64,000 nucleotides of DNA from Streptomyces filipinensis (GTDB lineage: Bacteria > Actinomycetota > Actinomycetes > Streptomycetales > Streptomycetaceae), in assembly GCF_014649495.1 (NCBI RefSeq), contig NZ_BMTD01000022.1, positions 62,001 to 126,000 of the forward strand, written 5' to 3'. A model generated the notes under the pieces. The model was not told where the DNA came from, did not search any database, and was given only the letters and a program-made list of their open reading frames with translations. The translations under genes were made by a program, and so were the position numbers. Shown here one piece after another: positions 36,373-44,539 of this stretch. Position 1 is the first letter of the stretch. Each line of letters opens with the position of its first letter.

Positions 36373-36407
36373 GGAGGTCCTTTCCGTCGGCTGTCGGTGA
36401 CAGGGCG

Positions 36408-37445
36408 TCAGTCCTGGGCGCGGCCGGTCGTCACGCGGGCGATCACGAGGGCGAGGAGGATGATCCCGCCGTAGATGGCCTGGATCCAGAAGGAGGGGAC
36501 CTGGGCGAGGGTGAGCAGGTTCTGTACGACGCCCAGGAGGACGACGCCGGTCAGGGCGCCGAACATGCTGCCCCTGCCGCCGTCCAGGCTGATGCCGCCG
36601 ATCACCGCGGCCGCGAACACCGTGAAGATCATGTTCTGGCCCTGGTTGGCGCTGATCGCGCCCACGTACCCGGTCTGCAGCAGACCGCCGACCGAGGCGA
36701 GCACGCCGGCGACGACGTACACGCCGAGCGTCACCCGGTCCACGCGGATCCCGGCCGCGCGGGCGGCGTCCGTGTTGCCGCCGATCGCGTAGAGGGCGCG
36801 GCCGGTGCGGTGGTACTTCAGCACGAACCCGGCGACCGCGAAGGCGGCCGCGGCGAGCCACACGGACAGCGGGACGTCGAGGACGGTGGTGGTGGCCAGG
36901 GAGTAGAAGCTGTCGGGCATGCCGAACAGGGTCTTGCCCTTGGTCGCGCCGACCAGCACACCGCGCAGCACGATGAGCATGGCGAGCGTGACGATGAACG
37001 CGTTGAGCCGGAACTTCACGACGAGGACGCCGTTGAAGGCTCCGACGGCCGCCCCGGCCACGGGGATCGCGAGCAGGGCGACGCCGGCCGGGAGGCCGGT
37101 GCCCCAGCCGGACTGGCTCGCGGGCAGCACCAGCAGGGCGCCGACGGCCGGTGCGATGCCGACGACCGACTCCAGGGACAGGTCGAACTTGCCGGTGATC
37201 AGCACGAGGGATTCGGCGAGCACGACCATCGCGAGCGCGGCGGAGGCGCCGAGGATCGAGATCAGGTTCCGTTCGGTGAGGAACGAGTCGTTGACCACGG
37301 CACCGAGCACCATGAGCAGCAACAGCGCGGGCACCAGGGCGAGTTCGCGGGCCCGGCGCACCAGGAGCGCCCTGGAGCCGCCGCCGGCGCGCGCATCACG
37401 CGCGGGCGGGTTCGTCGGGGTGGCCCCGGCCTTCGTCTCAGTCAT
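36408..37445 (-). CDS. Sugar ABC transporter permease (RbsC-like)
   Basis: 345 residues with about nine or ten membrane helices of the BPD_transp_2 (RbsC/AraH) family; the block FDLSLESVVGIAPAVGALL and the C-terminal VQNLLTLAQVPSFWIQAIYG are typical. The ATG at 37445 was chosen because AGGAGG lies five bases before it; the gene overlaps the ATPase stop by 8 bases. It forms the membrane pore of the importer, most likely for L-fucose given the downstream genes. Confidence 0.88.
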   Translation of the reverse strand: MTETKAGATPTNPPARDARAGGGSRALLVRRARELALVPALLLLMVLGAVVNDSFLTERNLISILGASAALAMVVLAESLVLITGKFDLSLESVVGIAPAVGALLVLPASQSGWGTGLPAGVALLAIPVAGAAVGAFNGVLVVKFRLNAFIVTLAMLIVLRGVLVGATKGKTLFGMPDSFYSLATTTVLDVPLSVWLAAAAFAVAGFVLKYHRTGRALYAIGGNTDAARAAGIRVDRVTLGVYVVAGVLASVGGLLQTGYVGAISANQGQNMIFTVFAAAVIGGISLDGGRGSMFGALTGVVLLGVVQNLLTLAQVPSFWIQAIYGGIILLALVIARVTTGRAQD

Positions 37446-38982
37446 CGGGACCTCCTGCGGAGGGGCCGGGGGTGTCCCCCGGGGCGATGCGGTGGCCATG
37501 GTCAACTCCTTCGACGGAGGCGATCAGCTCGTGATCGCGCCAGCCCGCCGGGTGCTCGGCGACGACACGGCCGTGGAAGAGGACGAGGACGCGGTCGCAG
37601 CGGCGCAGGTCGTCGAGTTCGTCGGAGACGACGAGGACGGCGGTGCCGTCGTCGCGGGCGCCGTCCATGCGCGCGAGCAGCGACTCCTTGGACCTCACAT
37701 CGACACCGGCGGTGGGGTTGATCAGCACCAGCAGGCGGGGGCCGGAGGCGAGGGCGCGGGCCATGACCACCTTCTGGGCATTGCCGCCGGACAGGTCGGA
37801 CACGGGCTGGTCGGGGCCTTCGGTGTGGATGTCGAGGCGGTCGATCAGCTCGGCGGCGAAGCGGCGCCGTGCGTCGGTGGTGACGAACCCGGCCCGGCCG
37901 AGCCGGTCCAGCACGCTCAGCGTGGCGTTGTCGCCGATGCTCATGCCGGACACCAGTCCCTGCTCGTGCCGGTCGCGCGGGACACAGCCGACCCCGGCCC
38001 GCAGCGCGGCCCGGACGTCCCCGAACGGCAGCTTCTCGCCGTCCAGTCGAGCGGTGCCGCCGGTCGGGGTGTGCAGTCCGGCGAAGGACTCGGCCAGTTC
38101 GGTCTTGCCGCTGCCGCTGGAGCCGGCGAGTCCGACCACTTCGCCGCGGCGGACGGTGAGGTCGACGCTCCGGTACGCCGGTGAGGTGAGCCCGCGCGCC
38201 TCCAGCAGCACGGGCGCACCGGGGGCGACCGCCCTGCCGTGGCCGCGCCGTTCGGCGACGGACTCCCCGGCCATGGCTTCCACCAGCGCCGCCTTCGGCA
38301 GGTCGGCGACGGGGGCGGTGGTGATCCAGCGGGCGTCGCGCAGCACGGTGACCGTCTGGCAGACCTCGTACACCTCCTGGAGGTGGTGGGAGATGAACAG
38401 GAAGGTGACGCCGGAGTCCTGCAGGGAGCGCATGCGGGTGAAGAGCCGCTCGATCTCGCGGTTGTCGAGCTGGGCGGTGGGTTCGTCCAGGACGATGAAC
38501 CGGGCGCCGAGGCTCAGCGCCCGTGCGATCTCGACCATCTGGCGGTCCTCGACCCGGAGGTCGGCGGTGCGTGCCCCGGGATCGACGCACACGTCCCAGG
38601 TGGCGAGGAGCTCGGCGGCCTCGCGGCGCAGCCGGCGCCAGCTGATGACGCCGCGGCCGGCCGGCTGCCGGTTGAGGAAGAGGTTCTCGGCGACCGTGAG
38701 CTCCGGGACGACCGTGGGCTTCTGGTAGACGCAGGCCACCTTGCGGCGCCAGGCGTCCCGGTCGGCGAGCGGCGGCGCCGGCTCGCCGTCGAAGCGGACG
38801 GTGCCCGCGTCCGGGGCCTGGAGGCCGGTGAGGACGGTGACCAGGGTGGACTTGCCGGCGCCGTTGCGGCCGACCAGGGCGTGGGACTCGCCCGGCCGGA
38901 CGGTGAGCCGGCCGTCGGCGAGGGCGACGGTGGGGCCGTATCGTTTGACGACGGCCTCGGCTTGAACGAGCGGGGTGCTCAT
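37438..38982 (-). CDS. Sugar ABC transporter ATPase with two nucleotide-binding domains (RbsA-like)
   Basis: 514 residues. The first domain has Walker A GRNGAGKST (Lys44) and Walker B IVLDEPTAQLD (Asp166, Glu167), but a weak signature (LRVEDRQ). The second has Walker A GSSGSGKT (Lys293) and a full LSGGN signature (397-401), while its Walker B reads LVLINPTAGVD, so the Asp and Glu are replaced by Ile421 and Asn422. Only one composite site is likely to hydrolyse ATP well. Start and stop overlap the neighbouring genes (ATGA; 8 bases), so translation is coupled. Confidence 0.88.
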   Translation of the reverse strand: MSTPLVQAEAVVKRYGPTVALADGRLTVRPGESHALVGRNGAGKSTLVTVLTGLQAPDAGTVRFDGEPAPPLADRDAWRRKVACVYQKPTVVPELTVAENLFLNRQPAGRGVISWRRLRREAAELLATWDVCVDPGARTADLRVEDRQMVEIARALSLGARFIVLDEPTAQLDNREIERLFTRMRSLQDSGVTFLFISHHLQEVYEVCQTVTVLRDARWITTAPVADLPKAALVEAMAGESVAERRGHGRAVAPGAPVLLEARGLTSPAYRSVDLTVRRGEVVGLAGSSGSGKTELAESFAGLHTPTGGTARLDGEKLPFGDVRAALRAGVGCVPRDRHEQGLVSGMSIGDNATLSVLDRLGRAGFVTTDARRRFAAELIDRLDIHTEGPDQPVSDLSGGNAQKVVMARALASGPRLLVLINPTAGVDVRSKESLLARMDGARDDGTAVLVVSDELDDLRRCDRVLVLFHGRVVAEHPAGWRDHELIASVEGVDHGHRIAPGDTPGPSAGGPDD

Positions 38983-40043
38983 CCGACCGTGTTGCCCCAC
39001 AGCTCGGGGTCGTCGACGTTCGCCTTGGTGACCAGCGGCGCGGGCAGCTGGTCCTCCAGGATGCCGCCGGGCAGCCTCACGATCGTGGAGCCGTGGCCGG
39101 TGGGCCCGGGCTTGAAGGTCTTCCCGGCCATCGCCGCCTTGATGTAGTACAGGCCGTACTTGGCGTAGGCGTCGGCGGGCTGTGAGACGGTGGCGTCGAT
39201 CTGGCCCTTGCGGATGGCGTCGAACTCCTGCGGGATGCCGTCGTTGGACACGATGGCGATGTGGCCTTTGTGTCCGGCCGGTTTCAGCATGTTCTTGGAC
39301 TTCAGGGTCTGCAGGGCCGGCGCGAGATAGACGCCCCCGGCCTGCAGGTAGATGCCCTTGATGTCGGGGTTGGCGTTCAGCAGGGTGTCGAGCCTGGCGG
39401 CGGCGGTGTCGGACTCCCACTTGGCGGGGATCTCCAGGACCTTGAGCTTCGGGTACTTCCTCTTCACGCAGGACCGGAAGGCCGCGGAGCGGTCGCGGCC
39501 GTTGACGGAGGCGAGGTCGCCCATGACCTGCACGACCTTGCCGCTGCTCACATGCTGTCCGAGGTAGTCGCAGGCCTTCTCGCCGTAGGCGACGTTGTCG
39601 GCGCGCACGACCATGGCGACCTTGCCCTGGTCGGGCGCGACGTCCACGGCGACGACGGGGACGCCCTTGCGTTCGGCCTGGTCGAGTCCGGCCTGGACGG
39701 CGGCGCTGTCCAGCGGGGCGACGACCAGTCCGCGGACGCCCTGGGTGAGTTCGTTGCCGATGTCGGTGATCTGCTGGGCCGGGTCGCTGTCGGAGTTGAC
39801 CGTCTTCAGCACCTCGACGCCCTCGGACTTGGCCATCTTGGGCACGTAGTCGTTGTACGACTGCCAGAACGGCGAGGTGAGCAGCGGCAGGACCACGCCG
39901 ACCTTGCCGGTGCCCCCGCTGCCGGCGCTCGCGGTGTCCTTGGTGCTGCCGCAGGCGGCGAGCATGAGCGAGGCGCCGGCGGCCAGGGCCGCCGCGCCGA
40001 TGATCCGGGACCTGCTGCGCTTCCTGACCGTGCTGGCGGGCAT
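38979..40043 (-). CDS. Sugar-binding lipoprotein of the RbsB type
   Basis: 354 residues. The signal ends LMLAACGST with a standard lipobox. The body is a periplasmic-binding-protein type 1 sugar fold (Peripla_BP_4), with GVRGLVVAPLDSAAVQAGLDQA and NPDIKGIYLQ phrases. A GAGGAG ribosome site lies seven bases before the ATG at 40043. It is the first gene of the minus-strand operon and directly follows the FadR-type operators. The likely ligand is L-fucose or a similar free sugar. Confidence 0.87.
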   Translation of the reverse strand: MPASTVRKRSRSRIIGAAALAAGASLMLAACGSTKDTASAGSGGTGKVGVVLPLLTSPFWQSYNDYVPKMAKSEGVEVLKTVNSDSDPAQQITDIGNELTQGVRGLVVAPLDSAAVQAGLDQAERKGVPVVAVDVAPDQGKVAMVVRADNVAYGEKACDYLGQHVSSGKVVQVMGDLASVNGRDRSAAFRSCVKRKYPKLKVLEIPAKWESDTAAARLDTLLNANPDIKGIYLQAGGVYLAPALQTLKSKNMLKPAGHKGHIAIVSNDGIPQEFDAIRKGQIDATVSQPADAYAKYGLYYIKAAMAGKTFKPGPTGHGSTIVRLPGGILEDQLPAPLVTKANVDDPELWGNTVG

Positions 40044-40086
40044 CTCGCGGCTCCTCGTCGAGGGTGTTGGAGCAGACGCCGCATAC

Positions 40087-40097
40087 TTATCAGACCA
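40087..40097. promoter_or_regulatory. Second, imperfect FadR-type site
   Basis: TTATCAGACCA matches the FadR-subfamily consensus TNGTNNNACNA at all but the third position. It lies 44 bases upstream of the sugar-binding protein gene and 51 bases from the perfect site. Confidence 0.4.
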
Positions 40098-40148
40098 CTT
40101 GGGCGGGACAACACCCTCGTGACGCAGGAATTCCCGAACTTCTCCCAT

Positions 40149-40163
40149 AGTGGTCGGACCACT
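40149..40163. promoter_or_regulatory. FadR-type operator for the fucose-type operon
   Basis: A perfect palindrome with 7-bp arms (AGTGGTC, G, GACCACT). Its core TGGTCGGACCA fits the GntR/FadR-subfamily consensus TNGTNNNACNA exactly. It lies between the divergent FadR-type regulator and the sugar-binding protein gene, so it should mediate control of both. Confidence 0.7.
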
Positions 40164-40206
40164 CTCGTGGATACACTGCGACGCATCCGGCGACTGAAGG
40201 AGCGGC

Positions 40207-40908
40207 GTGGACGAGGCAGCCCCGCAGAAGGGCACGGTGACCCAGCGCGCCATCGAGGAGATCAAGGCGATGATCGCCGAGGGCCGGCTGGAGCCGGGCC
40301 AGCGGCTGCCCACCGAGCGGGACCTCGCGGCCCGGCTGGGCATCTCCCGCAGCTCGATGCGGGAGGCGATCCGCGCGCTGACCGTGATGGGCGTCCTGGA
40401 GGCCCGGCACGGCTCCGGCATCTACGTCACCGCGCTGGAGGCCGGCGACCTGCTGGAGACCTTCGGGGTGGTCGCGGACCTGTCGCGCGGCCCGCGCCTG
40501 GTGGAGCTCCTGGAAGTGCGCAGGATCCTGGAGTCGACGGCGACCGCGCTGGCCGCCGCGCGCATCACCGAGGACCAACTGGCCGCCGTGGAGAAGCATG
40601 TGGCGGCGATGAACGCCACCGACGATCCCGAGGAGATCCTCGCCCACGACCTCGCCTTCCACCGCGAGATCGCCGCCGCCGCCGGCAACGAGACCATGGC
40701 CGCGATCCTGGAGGGCCTGTCCTCGCGCACCTTCCGCGCCCGCGTCTGGCGCGGCTACCAGGAGGAGGGCGCCTTCGCCCGCACCCGCCGCGAGCACGCC
40801 GCCATCCACCGCGCGCTCACCGCCCGCGACCCGGAGGCGGCCCGGGCGGCGGCAGCGGCCCACGTGGGCGAGGTGGAGGAGTGGCTCAGGACCCAGCTGG
40901 GGCCCTGA
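40207..40908 (+). CDS. GntR-family regulator, FadR/FCD type
   Basis: 233 residues from a GTG with AAGGAG five bases upstream. The winged helix-turn-helix (about 10-76) shows LPTERDLAARLGISRSSMREAIRAL. The FCD ligand domain (about 85-230) has metal-binding residues in HDLAFHREI and the later EHAAIHRAL. It is divergent from the sugar importer and fuconate genes and sits beside a matching operator, so it is probably their repressor, released by a sugar acid such as L-fuconate or 2-keto-3-deoxyfuconate. Confidence 0.88.
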   Translation: MDEAAPQKGTVTQRAIEEIKAMIAEGRLEPGQRLPTERDLAARLGISRSSMREAIRALTVMGVLEARHGSGIYVTALEAGDLLETFGVVADLSRGPRLVELLEVRRILESTATALAAARITEDQLAAVEKHVAAMNATDDPEEILAHDLAFHREIAAAAGNETMAAILEGLSSRTFRARVWRGYQEEGAFARTRREHAAIHRALTARDPEAARAAAAAHVGEVEEWLRTQLGP

Positions 40909-40921
40909 CCGGCCCGCTCGG

Positions 40922-41386
40922 TCAGGATCCCGGGGGCAGGGGCGGTTCCGGGCGTCCGCTCTGCGCCTCGGACCAGGCGCGCAGCTCGTTCGCCCCGACC
41001 TCCTCGGCCACCGTCTGCAGTGCCTGCCGGGCCGCCGCGTCACGTTCGCTCTCGGGCAGGAGCAGGTAGCGGTCGAGTGCCCGGCGCAACGACTCCCGCG
41101 CCTGCGCGGCCAGCACCCAGCGCGAGCCGGCGCCGTAGAGCTGACGCAGGCCGGTGAAGAAGACGGCGCCGCCCGCGACCAGCGCGGTCAGCCAGGCCGG
41201 AGCGTGCAGCCCGGCGGCCACGACCGTCACCGACGTGGTGAGGAGAGCACCGAACTCGGTGACGCGGTGCAGCCGCCTGGCCCGGTCACAGGTCCGCGCG
41301 TAGAACTCCAGATCCCTGCGGACGAGAGCCAGCAGGGGATCCGGCTCCGCGGCCCAGGAGTTGTCGGCGGCCCTTCTTCGTCTCAT
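40922..41386 (-). CDS. Small membrane protein with DUF4231/SLATT-like domain
   Basis: 154 residues. Two hydrophobic helices in tandem (about residues 45-63 and 66-84) are followed by a soluble helical C-terminus. The layout fits DUF4231/SLATT proteins, which are often linked to nucleotide-signalling or defence systems, but no partner enzyme is next to it. The ATG at 41386 lacks a clear ribosome site, and a GTG two codons earlier is possible. It ends 13 bases from the convergent FadR-type gene. Confidence 0.65.
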   Translation of the reverse strand: MRRRRAADNSWAAEPDPLLALVRRDLEFYARTCDRARRLHRVTEFGALLTTSVTVVAAGLHAPAWLTALVAGGAVFFTGLRQLYGAGSRWVLAAQARESLRRALDRYLLLPESERDAAARQALQTVAEEVGANELRAWSEAQSGRPEPPLPPGS

Positions 41387-41428
41387 CGGCACATCATCAC
41401 GGCTGTACCCGCGCCGGGAAAAGCCCCG

Positions 41429-41468
41429 CCGTGGGCAGGGGCGCCGCACCGGGCGCCCCTGCCCACGG
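41429..41468 (-). terminator. Strong terminator after the mannosidase operon
   Basis: Perfect 17-bp arms (41429-41445 and 41452-41468) around a 6-base loop, five bases past the GH38 stop codon. It marks the 3' end of the six-gene operon. Confidence 0.88.
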
Positions 41469-41473
41469 AGGGT

Positions 41474-44400
41474 TCACGCCCTGCGCAACCTCAGGGTCAC
41501 CAGCTCGAACGGCCGCAGCCGTACGGTGATCCGCCCGCCGTCGCGCACCGGTGGCTCGGTGTCGCCGCCCGGCCGCTCCAGCAGGTCCGTCACGGTGACG
41601 TCCGCGACCTCGAAACCGGCCGTGAGGGTGGCCCGGGCCCGGCCGCCGTGCGCCTCGTGGAAGCGGACCACCACGTCACCGCTGCCGTCGTCGGCGAGCT
41701 TCACCGCCGTGACCACGACGGCGTCGTGATCGACCGTGACCAGCGGGGCGACCTCGCGGGCGCCGGTCAGGCGGCGTTCCGGCAGGTTGATCCGCCAGCC
41801 CTCGCGGACCGCGTCGGCGATCGAGGCGCCCGGGACCAGCGCGTGCCGGAAGCGGTGGACACCCTGGTCGGTCTCGGGGTCGGGGAAGCGCGGGGCGCGC
41901 AGGAGGGAGACGCGGAGCGTGGTCGTCGTACCGCGGTCGCCTCCGGTGCGCACCGTGCGGGTCACGTCATGGCCGTACGTCGAGTCGTTGACGACCGCCA
42001 CGCCCCAGCCGGGTTCCGCCAGGTGGACGAAGCGGTGGTTGCACGCCTCGAACTTGGCCGCCTCCCAGGACGTGTTGGTGTGCGTGGGGCGGAAGACGTG
42101 CCCGAACTGGGTCTCGGACGCGTACCGTTCGGCATGCAGGTCGAGCGGGAAGGCCAGTTTCAGGAACTTCTCCGTCTCGTGCCAGTCCACCTCGGTGTCG
42201 ATCACCAGCCGACGCTCGCCGGGCGGCAGCGACAGCACCTGGGTGACCCGTGAGCCGCCGAAGGAGCGGACGGTGCGCACCGACATCCCGTCCGCGCCGG
42301 CGCGCACCTCGTCCGCGTCCGTCAGGTCCGTGACCGTGTTGCGGTAGAACTCGTCCACGTCCCAGGCGTCCCACATGTTCGGGAAGTCCTGGTGGAGCTG
42401 GAGGAGGCCGGCGGCCCTGCCGGGGGCGACGGTCTCGCGGTCGGCGGCGATGTCGAAGGCCGAGACGATCAGGCCCCGGGCGTCGATCCCGACCCGGAGC
42501 AGGCCGTTGTCCAGGACGTGTCCGCCGTCGGCCCGCGCCGCCAGGCTCGTGCCCCGCGGCGTCCGGGGTGCCGCGGCGCCCCCGGCGGGAACGCCGTCAC
42601 GGCTGTGCGGGGCCGCGTTGAAGACCAGGTCCTGGTCCCCTTCGCCGGCCAGAGCTCGCTGGGCAGCGGCGATGACGTCGTTCAGTTCGCGGGCGATCCG
42701 CTCGTACGTCTCCCGCGCCTCCCGGTGCACCCAGGCGATGGACGAGCCGGGCAGGATGTCGTGGAACTGGTGCAGCAGGACCGTCTTCCAGATCCGGTCC
42801 AGCTCCTCGTAGGGGTAGGGGAATCCGGTGCGTACGGCCGCGGTGGCCGCCCACAGCTCGGCCTCCCGCAGCAGGTGTTCGCTGCGCCGGTTGCCCTGCT
42901 TGGTCTTCGCCTGGCTGGTCAGGGTGGCGCGGTGCAGTTCGAGGTACAGCTCGCCGACCCAGACCGGCGGTTGCCGGTACTCGGCCTCGGCCTGCTCGAA
43001 GAAGGCGCGGGGTGTCTCCCAGACGACCGTGGCCGAGCCTTCGAGGTCGCGCAGCCGGGCCGCCTTGGCGACCATCTCACGGGTGGTGCCGCCGCCCCCG
43101 TCGCCCCAGCCGGTGGGCGCGAGCGAGTGCCGGGCCCGGCCCTTGTCCTTGAAGTTCCGTGCCGCGTGGGCGATCTCGCCGCCCTTCATGGAGCAGTTGT
43201 AGGTGTCCACGGGCGGGAAGTGGGTGAAGATCCTGGTGCCGTCGATGCCCTCCCACCAGAAGGTGTGGTGCGGGAACGCGTTCGTCCGCGACCACGAGAT
43301 CTTCTGGGTCAGGAGCCACCGGGAGCCGGCCGCCTTGATGATCTGCGGGAGTCCGGCGGCGAACCCGAAGGTGTCCGGCAGCCAGGCCTCCTCGTTCTCG
43401 ATGCCGAACTCGTCGAGGAAGAACCGCTTGCCGTGCACGAACTGCCGGGCCATCGCCTCCGAGCCCGGCATGTTGGTGTCCGACTCCACCCACATCCCGC
43501 CGGCCGGCACGAACCGCCCCTCGGCGACGGCCTTCTTCACCCGCGCCCACACCTCGGGCCGGTGCTCCTTCACCCACGCCCACTGCTGCGCCTGGGACAT
43601 GGCGAAGACGAACTCCGGCTCGTCCTCGATCAGCGCGGTCATGTTGGCGGTCGTACGGGCCACCTTGCGGACCGTCTCGCGCAGCGGCCACAGCCACGCG
43701 GAGTCGATGTGCGCGTGCCCGACGGCGCTGATCCGGTGCGCGGACGGCACGGCGGGAGCCGACAGCACCCCGGTGAGCCGCTCCCTCGCCCGGTCCGCCG
43801 TGCCGTTCACGTCCTGGAGGTCGACGGCGTCCAGGGCCCGCTCGACCGCGCGCAGGATGTCGTACCGGCGCGCGGAGTCCACGGGCAGCTCGGCCATCAG
43901 CTCGCCGAGCACCTCCAGGTCCAGCACGAGCCGCCACACCGACTCGTCGAAGACGGCGAGGTCCATGCGGGTGAGCGTGTACTGCGGCTGGTCGCCGGCC
44001 GTCTCCCGGTCGCCGAGCCGCGTGGGCACGAAGGGGTGGTAGTCGAGGATGACCGGGTTGGAGGCGGCCTCGATGTGCAGGCGCACCTCCTCGCCGCCCT
44101 CGACGGGCGCGCCGATCCGCACCCACTGGTTGCGCGGGTTCAGGCCCTTCACCGGGGTGCCGTCGGGCCGGTAGACCAGGCCCTCGCACTGGAAGCCGGG
44201 CATGTTCTCGTCGAAGCCCAGGTCCAGCAGGGCCTCGACGGTCCTGCCGGCCCAGGCCTCGGGCACGGTCCCGGTCACCCGGAACCAGCTCGTGCCCCAG
44301 GGAGCACCCCAGCGGGCGCCGGCCTCGACGGGCTCCGGCTCGGCGGCGAGTCCCTCCGCGACCGGTACCGGCTCACCGGGCGCGTGCCAGACCGCGACCC

Positions 44401-44494
44401 GCAGCGGCACGGACTCGGGGTACACGGCGGGTCGGATGCGTTCGTCGAGGACACGCCGGAGGCGGGCTTCCACCAGAGTGCGGTCGTCATGCAT
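41474..44494 (-). CDS. GH38 alpha-mannosidase, cytoplasmic type
   Basis: 1006 residues with no signal peptide. The catalytic region contains GHAHIDSAWLWPLRET, where His262 and Asp264 bind zinc, and WVESDTNMPGSE with the nucleophile Asp339. The C-terminal beta-rich region (from about 640) is typical of the Ams1-like GH38 group. The enzyme trims alpha-mannose from imported glycans. It is the last gene of the operon, 45 bases after the GH85 gene, and is followed directly by a terminator. Confidence 0.92.
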   Translation of the reverse strand: MHDDRTLVEARLRRVLDERIRPAVYPESVPLRVAVWHAPGEPVPVAEGLAAEPEPVEAGARWGAPWGTSWFRVTGTVPEAWAGRTVEALLDLGFDENMPGFQCEGLVYRPDGTPVKGLNPRNQWVRIGAPVEGGEEVRLHIEAASNPVILDYHPFVPTRLGDRETAGDQPQYTLTRMDLAVFDESVWRLVLDLEVLGELMAELPVDSARRYDILRAVERALDAVDLQDVNGTADRARERLTGVLSAPAVPSAHRISAVGHAHIDSAWLWPLRETVRKVARTTANMTALIEDEPEFVFAMSQAQQWAWVKEHRPEVWARVKKAVAEGRFVPAGGMWVESDTNMPGSEAMARQFVHGKRFFLDEFGIENEEAWLPDTFGFAAGLPQIIKAAGSRWLLTQKISWSRTNAFPHHTFWWEGIDGTRIFTHFPPVDTYNCSMKGGEIAHAARNFKDKGRARHSLAPTGWGDGGGGTTREMVAKAARLRDLEGSATVVWETPRAFFEQAEAEYRQPPVWVGELYLELHRATLTSQAKTKQGNRRSEHLLREAELWAATAAVRTGFPYPYEELDRIWKTVLLHQFHDILPGSSIAWVHREARETYERIARELNDVIAAAQRALAGEGDQDLVFNAAPHSRDGVPAGGAAAPRTPRGTSLAARADGGHVLDNGLLRVGIDARGLIVSAFDIAADRETVAPGRAAGLLQLHQDFPNMWDAWDVDEFYRNTVTDLTDADEVRAGADGMSVRTVRSFGGSRVTQVLSLPPGERRLVIDTEVDWHETEKFLKLAFPLDLHAERYASETQFGHVFRPTHTNTSWEAAKFEACNHRFVHLAEPGWGVAVVNDSTYGHDVTRTVRTGGDRGTTTTLRVSLLRAPRFPDPETDQGVHRFRHALVPGASIADAVREGWRINLPERRLTGAREVAPLVTVDHDAVVVTAVKLADDGSGDVVVRFHEAHGGRARATLTAGFEVADVTVTDLLERPGGDTEPPVRDGGRITVRLRPFELVTLRLRRA

Positions 44495-44539
44495 GCGAGA
44501 TGCTCCCTGCGGATCACGGGTGCTTGCGGTTCCGGGTGG

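Noticed and set aside
40149..40163. DasR-responsive element
   Set aside because: The half-sites resemble dre, but the 1-base centre and perfect fit to TNGTNNNACNA, next to a FadR-type gene, favour a FadR-subfamily site.
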